A stretch of 64,000 nucleotides of DNA from an uncultured Clostridium sp. (GTDB taxonomy: Bacteria; Bacillota; Clostridia; Lachnospirales; Lachnospiraceae), in the NCBI GenBank assembly GCA_945915475.1, contig CAMEFI010000009.1, forward strand, positions 1-64,000. Reading direction: 5' to 3'. The translations under genes and the position numbers were made by a program. This document shows, piece by piece, positions 17,201 through 24,709 of this stretch (positions are counted from its first letter, which is position 1; each line of letters starts with the position of its first letter). The notes below the pieces were generated by a model, which worked only from the letters and a program-made list of their open reading frames with translations, made no database searches and was not told the DNA's origin.

Positions 17201-19265
17201 GCTGACGCTTTTAGAGACAAAGATGAAGGACTCGCTGGCGATAGAAGAGACAACATTGGACGAGTGTATGCGTGTCAAGTCGAAACAGCAGGCAGTGATT
17301 GACAATATTTACAGTTATTTAGAAAAAGATTTGATTGAATATCCTATCAGTGCATTTAACACTGCTCGATTAGAGGATTATATGGAGCTGTACCATGCAT
17401 GTGAAAATGAGGAAAATGTAGTAGCAACCATGCTTGCCCGTGCAGAACAGAACAATATTAAGCTTCCACAGGCAAAGGATAAGACACAGTTAGATGCGGT
17501 AAAGGAGTATCTTGGAAAGATTGCCAGGGAAAATGGTTATACCCATGAATTGCAGTTGTGGATGCCGGTATTGCCAACACATCTGTATCTGAATGAATTT
17601 GAGGAATACAATCATAACTGCTATAAGGACGGTGTGTGGCCTGCTCCGGAAGAAGAATGGAATATGGAGATAATTATCGGTATGTATGATGATCCACAGA
17701 ACCAGGCACAGATGCCGGTGAAGCTCAATTTTACGGAGGGTGGACATCATGCGATATGCGGTATGGTGGTCAGTGGACGAAGTACTTCTCTACAGACGAT
17801 AACATACGCATTGATCAACAAGTATACACCTGCGTATATTAATATTTACGCAATCGACTTCAGCAGTAAGATGATGACTGCATTTGAGAAGGCACCCCAT
17901 GTGGGAGGAGTTATGTATGAAGGGGATTATGAGAGAATATCCAAATTCTTTAATATGATCCATACCATCCTTGAAGAACGAAAAAAATTATTCCGTGGCG
18001 GTAACTATAGTCAGTACGTACAGGTAAATGGCGTTACCCTTCCGATGATTCTGATCATTATTGATAATGTATCTGCATTTAATGAGAAGACGGAAGAGGC
18101 ATATGTGGATGATCTGGTTATGCTTTCGAAGGAAGGTGTCAGTCATGGTATCTATCTGCTGCTTACCGGTGCAACTATTGGAACAGCAGATATTCCATCG
18201 AGGGCGGCAGAGAATATTAAGACCTTTCTTACAACAGAAATGGCAGATAAGTATGCATATGGCGATGTCCTGCACACGGTTTCATTTGATGTGATACCGG
18301 AGGCAAATATCAAAGGACGAGGGCTTGCTTATTATGGAAATCGTATTCTGGAATATCAGACAGCCCTTGCCTGTGAGGCAGAAGACGATTATCAGAGAAT
18401 TAAGAAGATTGATATGCTTTGTGAAGATATGAGGGAGAAATGGACAAAGAAACGTGCACGTCCGATTCCGGAGATTCCGGAGAAGCCGGTCTGGTCTGAA
18501 TTCTGCGAGTTGGAAGATTATGAAAAGGCATTGGAGGATAAGCGGTATCTTCCGGTTGCATACAATGCTGAAAACGCCTCTGTTTACAGCGTTGATTTAA
18601 GCGAGACATATTGTTATCTGGTAACAGGACTTCCTCGTTCCGGTAAGAAGAATTATATGAAGGTTATGATTCAGTCGGCATTACGCCGTAACAGTCAGGT
18701 GCATGTATTTGACAGTGATGCCAAACCGCTTAAGATGTTTGAGGATATGGAAGGTGTTACTTATGCAACGGAAGAAATGCAGGTATATAACAGCTTTACC
18801 GGGGTAATTCCGGAGTTTAAGAAACGAAGCGAGATACGTGCAAAGATGAGAGAAGAGGATGCAGAAGATATCGACATCTTCAATCGTATGAGTGAGGAAG
18901 AGGCAATCTATTTCTTTATTTCAGATTTAGAATGGTTTGTTAATCTTATTTACAATGCAGAAGTGGGAATGAGCGGTTTCCTTGAGAATATTTTGGAGAA
19001 AGGAAGTCTTTTGAATATCTATTTTGTAGGAGCTATCAGTTTAGAGAATATTGGAATGATTGATTATCAAAAGATTTATGAGCTGTTTGCCGGCTACAAA
19101 ACAGGCGTTCATTTTGGAGGTAATGTGGGTGAGAACCGAATCTTTAATTTTGATGGGGTTCCATACAAAGAACAGACAGTATTATACAAAGCAGGTGTTG
19201 GTATGATTTCGAACCGGTTGAATGGTAATATTACACAGATTATCGTTCCACTTGCCAGGAGGTAG
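14283..19265 (+). CDS. essC: EssC/YukB-type FHA-FtsK/SpoIIIE ATPase of a type VII-like secretion system
   Basis: 1660 residues. Two N-terminal FHA-like domains (about 1-90 and 100-195), two membrane helices (about 266-288 and 298-321), then three FtsK-type ATPase modules. Module 1 has an intact Walker A GTTGSGKS (720-727) and a Walker B LFIIIDEFAEL. Module 2 reads GMVVSGRST (1160-1168), with Arg in place of the key Lys. Module 3 reads GLPRSGKK (1449-1456), lacking the Ser/Thr after Lys. This is the order of EssC/YukB, the motor that recruits and exports WXG100 substrates. I start at ATG 14283 because AGAAGGAG precedes it by 7 bases; an in-frame GTG at 14265 overlaps the previous stop and lacks a site. 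Confidence 0.94.
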   Translation: MVTILSVFTSTSFKEIRLPNLVNTDYSFILYKDVFNISEDVEVHLENINNVWEFVDDEKYSVLKGSDRYEGKAICDQDIIHVFIKDTENVTIIVKEVQYSISVFNKYAVGNVSEITIGKNEEMDICYDYQGMVSKFHARLYRDPSGKWILENKGMNGIYVNSVLVREKAPIAFGDLVSFMGLHIMVLGNCIAIDQANYEMRVNTDKLIPISAKNIAIEEVNKQEHNDTGMKLLRRAPRNIEKIDVEKVEIEAPPDLGATKKQPLIMTIGPSFTMMLPMLMGSMLMIYASKASGGSAGLYMYSGMIMSVSSGVIGVVWALLSIYFQKKDEKETKLHRFEAYSNYLMKKTETIKEKYENNIRSLNIMYQSAETCAGYDEKNLVLWNRNFRHPDFLYYRLGLGDIPFQAPIEIPKDKFKLNEDSLAEKPKFIKENYSTLFGVPVGVDLLRHKLVGLIGGENLTGAIEIVKVLATQIAANNCYTDVKMVFIYDEKNPANIGKWDYIKWFPHVWSEDKKIRFIAADKQQAGDVFYSMAKVFRQREEMGLAKRQDMIQKPYFIMFLMNPEMMEGELISKYVFDNSMNYGLSTVIVADSYTGLPNECEYIIQNDSNFQGIYDVKDSQDERQKVEFDEVPDTKVNQFSKRLSNIYVKETESGGDIPSSITFFEMYGATKLSDLNVLDRWRKNRTYDNIKGMTGAKAGGAPSYLDVHEKYHGPHGLVAGTTGSGKSETLQTYMLSLAVNYSPDDIGFFIIDYKGGGMANLFNGLPHLIGQISNLSGNQVHRAMVSIKSENRRRQRIFTENGVNNINLYTKLYKNNEVTLPVPHLFIIIDEFAELKREEPDFMKELVSVAQVGRSLGVHLILATQKPSGTVDDNIWSNSKFRLCLRVQDKQDSNDMLHKPDAAYITQAGRAYLQVGNDEVFELFQSGFSGATYTEDDSDSKTDIAKLVTLNGKIDMTGNFAKISQKEKAQMEWLTLLETKMKDSLAIEETTLDECMRVKSKQQAVIDNIYSYLEKDLIEYPISAFNTARLEDYMELYHACENEENVVATMLARAEQNNIKLPQAKDKTQLDAVKEYLGKIARENGYTHELQLWMPVLPTHLYLNEFEEYNHNCYKDGVWPAPEEEWNMEIIIGMYDDPQNQAQMPVKLNFTEGGHHAICGMVVSGRSTSLQTITYALINKYTPAYINIYAIDFSSKMMTAFEKAPHVGGVMYEGDYERISKFFNMIHTILEERKKLFRGGNYSQYVQVNGVTLPMILIIIDNVSAFNEKTEEAYVDDLVMLSKEGVSHGIYLLLTGATIGTADIPSRAAENIKTFLTTEMADKYAYGDVLHTVSFDVIPEANIKGRGLAYYGNRILEYQTALACEAEDDYQRIKKIDMLCEDMREKWTKKRARPIPEIPEKPVWSEFCELEDYEKALEDKRYLPVAYNAENASVYSVDLSETYCYLVTGLPRSGKKNYMKVMIQSALRRNSQVHVFDSDAKPLKMFEDMEGVTYATEEMQVYNSFTGVIPEFKKRSEIRAKMREEDAEDIDIFNRMSEEEAIYFFISDLEWFVNLIYNAEVGMSGFLENILEKGSLLNIYFVGAISLENIGMIDYQKIYELFAGYKTGVHFGGNVGENRIFNFDGVPYKEQTVLYKAGVGMISNRLNGNITQIIVPLARR

Positions 19266-19270
19266 TTATA

Positions 19271-19984
19271 ATGATTTCGATGCTTATTTATTGTTGTAAG
19301 CAGAACGAAATTGAATTATTGCAGGAAATAACAAAAGATGTAATCGCATATCAAAGGGATGAAATCCTGAATATTGTTATGATAGACACATTGGAGAACT
19401 TGAAAATAGACACATATGAGAATGTAGATGTTGCATATGTGGATATTACGCAGGAGAATGGATTGCAGATAGCTAAGGAGATTCGATCCGGATTTCCCAA
19501 GGCAGAGATCCTGATTATATCTGATAATAATATCTCGCCGATGCAATATCTCACACCGGATGTGCGTGCAGCCTCTTTGCTGTTGAAGCCTTTGACTTAT
19601 AGTATGGTGGAAAAGGGGATTCGGGAATTATTTGAGTCCTGGTGCCCCCTTGATATAAGCCCGAAGGATTTCTTTTCTTTTGAAGATGGGAAAGAACCGA
19701 GAAGAATTCCGTATTCGCACATACTGTATTTCGAGGCCAGAAACCGGCGCGTATATATCCGGCTTCAAAATAAGGAATATGGAATATATGGTGCATTAGA
19801 TGCGTTAGAAAGTATGTTGCCGGCACAGTTTAAACGATGTCACAGAAGTTATATTGTTAATACTTTGTATATTAGTAAAGTATGGTATTCCAAGAACATT
19901 ATTATAATGAAAAATAATGAAGAGATGCCCTTATCGAGAAGCTATAAAACGGTGATTAAGGAGGTTGTAAAAGGTGAAGGCTGA
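19271..19984 (+). CDS. LytTR-family response regulator of the type VII-like locus
   Basis: 237 residues: a receiver-like N-terminal half (about 1-120) with a possible phospho-acceptor D58 in AYVDIT and a Lys near 106 in LLLKPL, then a LytTR DNA-binding domain (about 135-230) with the typical ILYFEARNRRVYIRL, FKRCHRSYIVN and MPLSRSYK blocks. The acidic pair normally near residue 8 is absent (YCCKQNE), so phosphorylation may be impaired. LytTR proteins bind direct repeats about two helical turns apart. Such repeats occur at 20938-20984 and 23911-23940, each upstream of an extended -10, making this the probable regulator of the substrate operons. It starts behind GGAGG overlapping the ATPase stop. 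Confidence 0.88.
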   Translation: MISMLIYCCKQNEIELLQEITKDVIAYQRDEILNIVMIDTLENLKIDTYENVDVAYVDITQENGLQIAKEIRSGFPKAEILIISDNNISPMQYLTPDVRAASLLLKPLTYSMVEKGIRELFESWCPLDISPKDFFSFEDGKEPRRIPYSHILYFEARNRRVYIRLQNKEYGIYGALDALESMLPAQFKRCHRSYIVNTLYISKVWYSKNIIIMKNNEEMPLSRSYKTVIKEVVKGEG

Positions 19985-20660
19985 TGTCAATAATGTATAT
20001 ATCGTGTCACCCGCAGAACTGACCTTGATTGCGGCAGCAAAAAATATTGATAATATGTTTGCAATCCAGAACACAAATGAAGAAATGAATGAAGACAGGG
20101 TATGTCTTTTGCTGAATCATTTATACCAAAAAGAGTTTATTGAGAATCCGGATGGAGAGGGGTTTGTGCTTCAGGAAGGACTGCGGGAATTAGTGAAGGG
20201 AATTGAGCAGGCGAAAGCGGTTATGCTCATTCGGCATTATACAAATCCATTCCATGTTAAGACAATTTATATTGGAGAACGGCTGGTTGCCTTAGAGCAG
20301 CGGGAAAGTGATGTGTCTGCCGTCCGGATCTATGAAATACCCAAAGAAGAATTAAGGAATTTTGTACAGGATGATTTTCAGGTAAAAGAACGGCCCTACC
20401 GCAATATCTTAGATGAGGAGGAGGTAGTGGCAGAGGGAATGAAGAAAAAAGGTATGCTATCAGATGAAGACGTGAGTTCCATTGGAAATGTGGATATTTT
20501 AGTGGAGAAAATGACACTCCATCGCAATAAAATCTTATGTCGTATGATTGAAAGAAAAGGAAATCAATGGCTTCGGTATGTGCAGGGTGAGACAGAGGTT
20601 GAGAATCTGGATCAGGAGAAATGTATGGTTTTTCTAGAGGACATGATAAAGGAGGAGTAA
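19974..20660 (+). CDS. Hypothetical protein between the LytTR regulator and YukD-like protein
   Basis: 228 residues, no signal peptide or membrane helix. I do not recognise the family. The first 75 residues look like a helix-rich, winged-helix-like module (VSPAELTLIAAA, then LLNHLYQKEFIENPDGEGFVL and EGLRELVKGIEQA); the rest alternates strands and helices with acidic stretches. The position beside the YukD-like gene and the ATPase suggests a cytoplasmic accessory, for example a chaperone comparable in role to EspG/EssG, but this is inference. It starts at GTG 19974 behind AAGGAGG, overlapping the regulator gene by 11 bases, and ends one base before the YukD start. Confidence 0.65.
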   Translation: MKADVNNVYIVSPAELTLIAAAKNIDNMFAIQNTNEEMNEDRVCLLLNHLYQKEFIENPDGEGFVLQEGLRELVKGIEQAKAVMLIRHYTNPFHVKTIYIGERLVALEQRESDVSAVRIYEIPKEELRNFVQDDFQVKERPYRNILDEEEVVAEGMKKKGMLSDEDVSSIGNVDILVEKMTLHRNKILCRMIERKGNQWLRYVQGETEVENLDQEKCMVFLEDMIKEE

Positions 20661-20661
20661 C

Positions 20662-20910
20662 ATGATATTAGTGGATGTATATATTCCATCGTTGGATGAA
20701 ACATTTGACTTTCGTATTGATGAAACGGCGAAAGTGGTGAATGTTGTGCAGGAAATCAGTGAAATGATGTGTAAGAAATATAAGACAGAATTGAACCAGG
20801 ATGCACAGGAATTCTTTTTATGTTCTGCAGAACAGGGAACCATTTTGAATGGTAATTCCACATTGAAAGATAATGGAATTACCAATGGTTGCCGGTTGTT
20901 TATGGTGTGA
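20662..20910 (+). CDS. esaB: YukD/EsaB-type ubiquitin-like protein of type VII secretion
   Basis: 82 residues, the standard length of the YukD/EsaB family. It reads as a beta-grasp: MILVDVYIPSLDETFDFRID, then helix VVNVVQEISEMM, and a final LKDNGITNGCRLFMV, matching the closing strand of ubiquitin-like folds. EsaB/YukD is a small cytoplasmic component always found with EssC-type motors in Firmicutes, so it supports the type VII assignment strongly. It begins one base after the previous stop behind GGAGGAG. It appears to be the last gene of the first operon; the repeat-containing promoter region follows. Confidence 0.9.
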   Translation: MILVDVYIPSLDETFDFRIDETAKVVNVVQEISEMMCKKYKTELNQDAQEFFLCSAEQGTILNGNSTLKDNGITNGCRLFMV

Positions 20911-20937
20911 ATTAAGAGCTGGTCAAAGAAGGTAAAA

Positions 20938-21027
20938 GTAGTCGTTTATCTGAAAAACTGGTCATTTATCCAAAAAACTGGTTATCTGTCTTAAAAATAA
21001 CAATGACTAAGTTATGGGTGGTATAAT
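20938..21027 (+). promoter_or_regulatory. LytTR-type repeat promoter A (upstream of 21059)
   Basis: Direct repeats at 20-bp spacing: GTCGTTTATC (20941), CTGGTCATTTATCC (20958) and CTGGTTATCTGTC (20978), each followed or preceded by A-runs. An additional CTGGTCA lies at 20919. The extended -10 TGgTATAAT has its hexamer at 21022-21027, 44 bases after the start of the last repeat, and no good -35 exists. A second region with the same repeats and spacing lies at 23906-23979. Repeats about two turns apart with a weak -35 are what LytTR activators use. Confidence 0.7.
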
Positions 21028-21058
21028 ATACTTCAATGAAGTGGAGGAGTAGTGCAAT

Positions 21059-21559
21059 ATGAAGAAGAATAGTAACAGACTTTTTTTAAACTTTGTGCTT
21101 TGTTTTATTGGTTTCTCTATTCCGATGGGAGTATTTCTTTCACTTATATATATGTCATTACTGAAAGGAATGATATTGGGGTTTGTAGGAGGGTTCTTTT
21201 TTGCCGCCATGATAGTAGCATTTATTGTGATTGTAGCAGCCAGAAAAGATAAGCTGAAAGAAAGATATGGCATAGAGGATATCGCTTTTTATGATGGCGG
21301 GGCCAGTTATATATTGAATAATAAGGAAAATATTGGTGGATGGATGTATCTTTTTGAGGATCGTCTTTGTTTTTTGGCACATGGAATTAATATTACTACA
21401 GGAGCAATTATCATTCCTTACAAAGATATGTTGGAAGTAACACCAGGTTCTAGAGCCCGCAGAATTGCAGTTACAACAAATGACGGTAACACCGGGGAAT
21501 TTCTTGTAAATGAATCGAAGGAATGGCTTGAGATTTTACAAAGTAAAATAACAACATAA
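21059..21559 (+). CDS. Two-helix membrane protein with PH/GRAM-like cytoplasmic domain
   Basis: 166 residues. Two membrane helices (about 8-31 and 36-60) are followed by a cytoplasmic beta-rich part (about 75-166; GGASYILNNKENIGGWMYL, RLCFLAHG, IPYKDMLEV) that resembles PH/GRAM-like domains. No enzyme motif is seen. It is the first gene behind the LytTR-type promoter A and has a GGAGGAG ribosome site. Together with the next membrane protein it precedes a DUF4176 gene and a candidate effector, so it may be an immunity or accessory protein for that effector (inference from layout). Confidence 0.6.
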   Translation: MKKNSNRLFLNFVLCFIGFSIPMGVFLSLIYMSLLKGMILGFVGGFFFAAMIVAFIVIVAARKDKLKERYGIEDIAFYDGGASYILNNKENIGGWMYLFEDRLCFLAHGINITTGAIIIPYKDMLEVTPGSRARRIAVTTNDGNTGEFLVNESKEWLEILQSKITT

Positions 21560-21599
21560 AGGTTAAGAAAGGGTACATACATAATATTAGGAATGATTT

Positions 21600-22592
21600 A
21601 TGAATAAACAAACAGAAGAAAAAGTAGAAAACCTAAAAATGTATATTGGAATTACTTGTATTGTGATGATTCTTTTAGATGTTTTTCTAATAGCGGCAAC
21701 ATATGGCAAATATGGTTCTGTGTTTACCAGTAATGAAGCCATGAATCATTTGATTGTTGGACTCATTATTGTAACGATTCTGTTATGGATTGTGTTTATT
21801 GTGTTGCGCATTGTTTTGCGAAAGCAGCAGGGGGATATGTATATATCATTGTGGGATATGTTTGGTACGATTCGTGATCTGTTGTTACCATCCGGAATCA
21901 GTAGCAAAGTGCCGGAGTATTCGGATGCAACTTTGGAAGATGATGATACAGACGAATCCTTAATGGATGATGAAGAAGAATCCCCTTCTGTGAAATTACA
22001 ACAGCACGAGATGCCTGATCTGCTTGGAAATCAGGAGGAACGGAAGTCTTCTGCCTTATGGAAAGCAGCAGCAAATGGCATCCACGTTTGGAATTTAGTA
22101 AAAGCGATATTGTTGTTGTCCTTTGGCAGTGTAATCCTTTATGTGGTAATAGATGCATGGCAGGATATGGATGACCAGAGGATTCTGATAACAATATTAG
22201 GTGGATTGTTTATCATTGTTTTGTATTTTTGGGGTATTGTGTGTGCAATTGGTATTAAGAAAAGAGCAGATGATGTGTTACAGTATGTGTTCATTCATCA
22301 GGTGCCTTTTCATGAATTAAATGCTGATTTCTCAAAGGCAGACAAATATGGGAATGGTGTTTACAAAGGAGAAAAATATATTTTTATAAACCAGGGGAAA
22401 GGCATGCAGGTTGTAGCTATTAAGGATATTACAGAGTGTAAGGTAACCCGGATGGCTGGATGGAACCCAAGAAGATTATTCTTAGCCTATTACATATTAA
22501 CGATTGTAACAAAAAAAGATGCTATTATGAAATACGGAATCAATCCGGTTCCATTTTATAAATTACGAGATGTATTGCAACAAAATATTTAA
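21600..22592 (+). CDS. Multi-pass membrane protein in effector module A, unknown function
   Basis: 330 residues with four predicted membrane helices (about 14-35, 45-70, 163-183 and 195-217), an acidic cytoplasmic loop in between (DATLEDDDTDESLMDDEEE), and a C-terminal cytoplasmic part of about 110 residues (KGMQVVAIKDITECKV). The last part has the same strand-turn style as the preceding PH/GRAM-like protein. I do not recognise a family. It sits in the same transcription unit as 21059 and the effector gene at 22900; an immunity role is possible. Confidence 0.55.
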   Translation: MNKQTEEKVENLKMYIGITCIVMILLDVFLIAATYGKYGSVFTSNEAMNHLIVGLIIVTILLWIVFIVLRIVLRKQQGDMYISLWDMFGTIRDLLLPSGISSKVPEYSDATLEDDDTDESLMDDEEESPSVKLQQHEMPDLLGNQEERKSSALWKAAANGIHVWNLVKAILLLSFGSVILYVVIDAWQDMDDQRILITILGGLFIIVLYFWGIVCAIGIKKRADDVLQYVFIHQVPFHELNADFSKADKYGNGVYKGEKYIFINQGKGMQVVAIKDITECKVTRMAGWNPRRLFLAYYILTIVTKKDAIMKYGINPVPFYKLRDVLQQNI

Positions 22593-22613
22593 TAAAAAAG
22601 AGAGGAATGTACA

Positions 22614-22889
22614 ATGAAAAGAAATCAATATTTACCAATTGGAACAATTGTCCAGTTAAATGATCAGGAAAGAAAGATAATGATTTGCGGACGACAGCAG
22701 ATTGATTTGGAAACACAGGAAGAATATGACTATATTGGATGTGAGTATCCGTATGGATTAGATGGCGAAAATGCAATGTTATTTAATGGGGACCAGATTC
22801 AGTTAGTTTATTTTATAGGGTATCAGGACTTAGATGAATTGCATTACAGATTTCAGTTGATTGGTGAAGATGAATTAGAGGAAGAATAG
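22614..22889 (+). CDS. DUF4176-family protein
   Basis: 91 residues. It starts with YLPIGTIVQLNDQERKIMICGRQ and continues with EEYDYIGCEYPYG, the pattern of DUF4176, a small family that in Firmicutes accompanies type VII substrates. The gene lies 10 bases before the candidate effector at 22900. A second copy at 29274 follows another effector. The exact function is not known to me; a chaperone or adaptor for effector export would fit the constant pairing. The ribosome site is AGAGAGGAA. Confidence 0.8.
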   Translation: MKRNQYLPIGTIVQLNDQERKIMICGRQQIDLETQEEYDYIGCEYPYGLDGENAMLFNGDQIQLVYFIGYQDLDELHYRFQLIGEDELEEE

Positions 22890-22899
22890 GGGAATCAAT

Positions 22900-23907
22900 A
22901 TGGCAGATTTATGTATTCAGTTAAATAAGATACAGAATGAACCTCAGAACATAAAAGATTATATGAAGATAATGCAGAATCAGATGTCTTCATTATCATC
23001 TGTAAAGGGGAATATTAATTTAGGTTCATCTACAGGTTCTGTCAAAAAAAGCATTGAAAATGTTTCAGATGAGTTAAATAATCAATATACAGCCATGAAA
23101 CTTTTTGCTGAGCAGTTGGAAGCAATTATTCGAGAGTATCAGCAGACAGAGCAGAAATTGACAGGTGCTTCTCCGAATACGAACGAAGTATCTGACGCTG
23201 GTGGCAAAGAAGATGCGGAAAATTCATATCTAGAAAATGCGATTAAGCAAGCATTAATGGGAGAGTTTTATGACGGAGAGACAAATCCGTTAGGAGATGT
23301 ACTGTCTCTTATAATTTCTTTTGTTCCTGGACTTAATTGTATTGCAGATATAAGAGATTTAGCTGCGGATCTTATGCTAGTTTTAGAAGATGGAAAACTC
23401 AATCTAAAAGAAGCAGGTTTAATTGCAGTTGATGTGATAACGGTAGTTGGGGATGTAGTTTCTTTCGGTCAATTAGTAAAAGGAGTTAAAGGAGCAACAA
23501 AGGCAACAAAGGTTGCAAAAACAGCGCAAAAGACAGCGGCAAAAGAGGCAAAACAAGCAGCGAAAGTGGCGAAAAAGGAGGCAAAAGATCTCGCAAAGAA
23601 GGCCGGTGACGCAGCAAAAGAAGCGGCCGAAAAGGGGACGAGGAAAACAACAAGAAAAGCTACCCAAATAGCAAAGAATGCGGAAAAGGCAGCTGAAAAT
23701 GCAAAAGATGCAGAGAATGCAGCCAATACAGCAAAGAATGCTGCTAAGGAGGCATCAAAAGCTCATAATAAAAATATTGCAAAAGAAACAGTAAAGCAAG
23801 TTGCCCAAGATGAGGCTTCAAAGTCTGCCCAAGACAGAGTAAATGACCAGATAAAAGATGAGTATAAGAGCCAAACAAGAGAAGATCTTAAGCAATCTAA
23901 AAAATAA
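22900..23907 (+). CDS. Candidate type VII effector with helical N-terminus and Ala/Lys-rich C-terminus
   Basis: 335 residues. The first 95 form a helical hairpin-like module ending in REYQQTEQKL, matching the Y-x-x-x-E tail of the WXG100 proteins here. A hydrophobic segment (about 128-205; FVPGLNCIADIRDLAADLM, then VDVITVVGDVVSFGQLVKG) resembles the pretoxin linker regions of polymorphic toxins. The last 125 residues are a strongly charged Ala/Lys-rich coiled coil (KEAKDLAKKAGDAAKEA) without a visible nuclease or protease motif. It follows DUF4176. Possible roles are membrane or nucleic-acid binding; no toxin activity can be assigned. The stop is followed at once by repeat promoter B. Confidence 0.65.
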   Translation: MADLCIQLNKIQNEPQNIKDYMKIMQNQMSSLSSVKGNINLGSSTGSVKKSIENVSDELNNQYTAMKLFAEQLEAIIREYQQTEQKLTGASPNTNEVSDAGGKEDAENSYLENAIKQALMGEFYDGETNPLGDVLSLIISFVPGLNCIADIRDLAADLMLVLEDGKLNLKEAGLIAVDVITVVGDVVSFGQLVKGVKGATKATKVAKTAQKTAAKEAKQAAKVAKKEAKDLAKKAGDAAKEAAEKGTRKTTRKATQIAKNAEKAAENAKDAENAANTAKNAAKEASKAHNKNIAKETVKQVAQDEASKSAQDRVNDQIKDEYKSQTREDLKQSKK

Positions 23908-23979
23908 AAACTGGTCATTCAACCTAAAAACTGGTTATTCATCCGAAAAAAAACAAATAATTAGGAAATGTGGTATAGT
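23906..23979 (+). promoter_or_regulatory. LytTR-type repeat promoter B (upstream of the WXG100 cluster)
   Basis: CTGGTCATTC (23911-23920) and CTGGTTATTC (23931-23940) are direct repeats exactly 20 bp apart, each preceded by AAAAA. The extended -10 TGgTATAGT has its hexamer at 23974-23979, 43 bases after the start of the second repeat, and no -35 is seen. Sequence, phasing and distance copy promoter A (20938-21027). It would drive the WXG100 gene cluster under control of the LytTR regulator encoded at 19271. Confidence 0.72.
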
Positions 23980-24011
23980 ACATACAGTGAAAGGAACGCA
24001 GAGAGATAAGG

Positions 24012-24377
24012 GTGAAGGGTATGGAGATTTCGATTGGCAAATTAAAGAACGTCATCGAGGAATTGAGAGATGCAGAAGTATCATATAAGATGCAGATCTA
24101 TGCGTTCGACAAAGTGCTTCATGGATACCAGCCGCTTGACAAAGAAGGAAGAGATAAGCGGACAATGAAGAGGATCTCAGAGAAACTACAGGAAGAATAT
24201 CGTCAGATTCAAGATTTGAGGACCACATTAATGGAGATTGTGAAGTGTTATGAGACAGCGGAGAAGAACATAATTGGACATGGAACAGATGCGTCAGGAA
24301 CTTCTTCCGGATTGAAAAAGATAGACATCGGTGATGTGCAGAGGATATTACAAAGATATAATATTACATTAACGTGA
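24012..24377 (+). CDS. Small helical WXG100-like protein without the WXG motif
   Basis: 121 residues, all-helical, with no signal peptide. The C-terminal helix ends in VKCYETAEKNI, the same Y-x-x-x-E pattern as the WXG100 proteins downstream, and the length suits the superfamily, but no W-x-G turn is present. It is the first gene after promoter B and is 16 bases upstream of the first true WXG100 gene. It may be a partner or chaperone for one of them. I use GTG 24012 with GAGAG upstream; ATG 24021 is an alternative, but an AAGGG lies too close to it. Confidence 0.6.
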   Translation: MKGMEISIGKLKNVIEELRDAEVSYKMQIYAFDKVLHGYQPLDKEGRDKRTMKRISEKLQEEYRQIQDLRTTLMEIVKCYETAEKNIIGHGTDASGTSSGLKKIDIGDVQRILQRYNITLT

Positions 24378-24393
24378 TTAAGGGAGGTTCGAG

Positions 24394-24699
24394 ATGGCAA
24401 TTAGTAAGATTAAAGTGAATACGAATAAGTTACAGAAGACAGCAACGGATATTGAAACAGCATTGAAGGATATTAAGAAAAAGATTTCCAATATGCAGTC
24501 GGATGTGTCCACATTGAATTCCATGTGGGAAGGTGATGCGAACAAAGCATTTAATCAGGCATTTCAGGATGATATTACTGACTTGGAACTGATTTGCGAT
24601 AATATTCAGAATATTATTAATTATGAGAACACAGCAAAGAAAGAATATGATAGCTGTGAGCAGAAAGTTTCAGATCTGGTTGATAAGATTACAGTTTAG
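24394..24699 (+). CDS. WXG100-family secreted protein 1
   Basis: 101 residues with the WXG100/EsxA layout: two helices joined by a turn with W45-E-G47 (SMWEGDANKAF), and a C-terminal KEYDSCEQKV with the Y-x-x-x-E pattern. WXG100 proteins form helical dimers and are exported by EssC-type motors. A ribosome site GGGAGG precedes the ATG. It lies in a run of five such genes. Confidence 0.92.
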   Translation: MAISKIKVNTNKLQKTATDIETALKDIKKKISNMQSDVSTLNSMWEGDANKAFNQAFQDDITDLELICDNIQNIINYENTAKKEYDSCEQKVSDLVDKITV

Positions 24700-24709
24700 G
24701 AGGTAAGAT

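Noticed and set aside
23469-23726. Minus-strand Phe/Ala-rich open frames opposite the effector tail
   Set aside because: They are produced by the Ala/Lys codon bias of the plus-strand gene.
20938-23979. The repeated CTGGTCA boxes as a CRISPR or short tandem array
   Set aside because: Only two or three copies at 20-bp spacing next to -10 boxes, with no spacer structure; they read as regulator sites.
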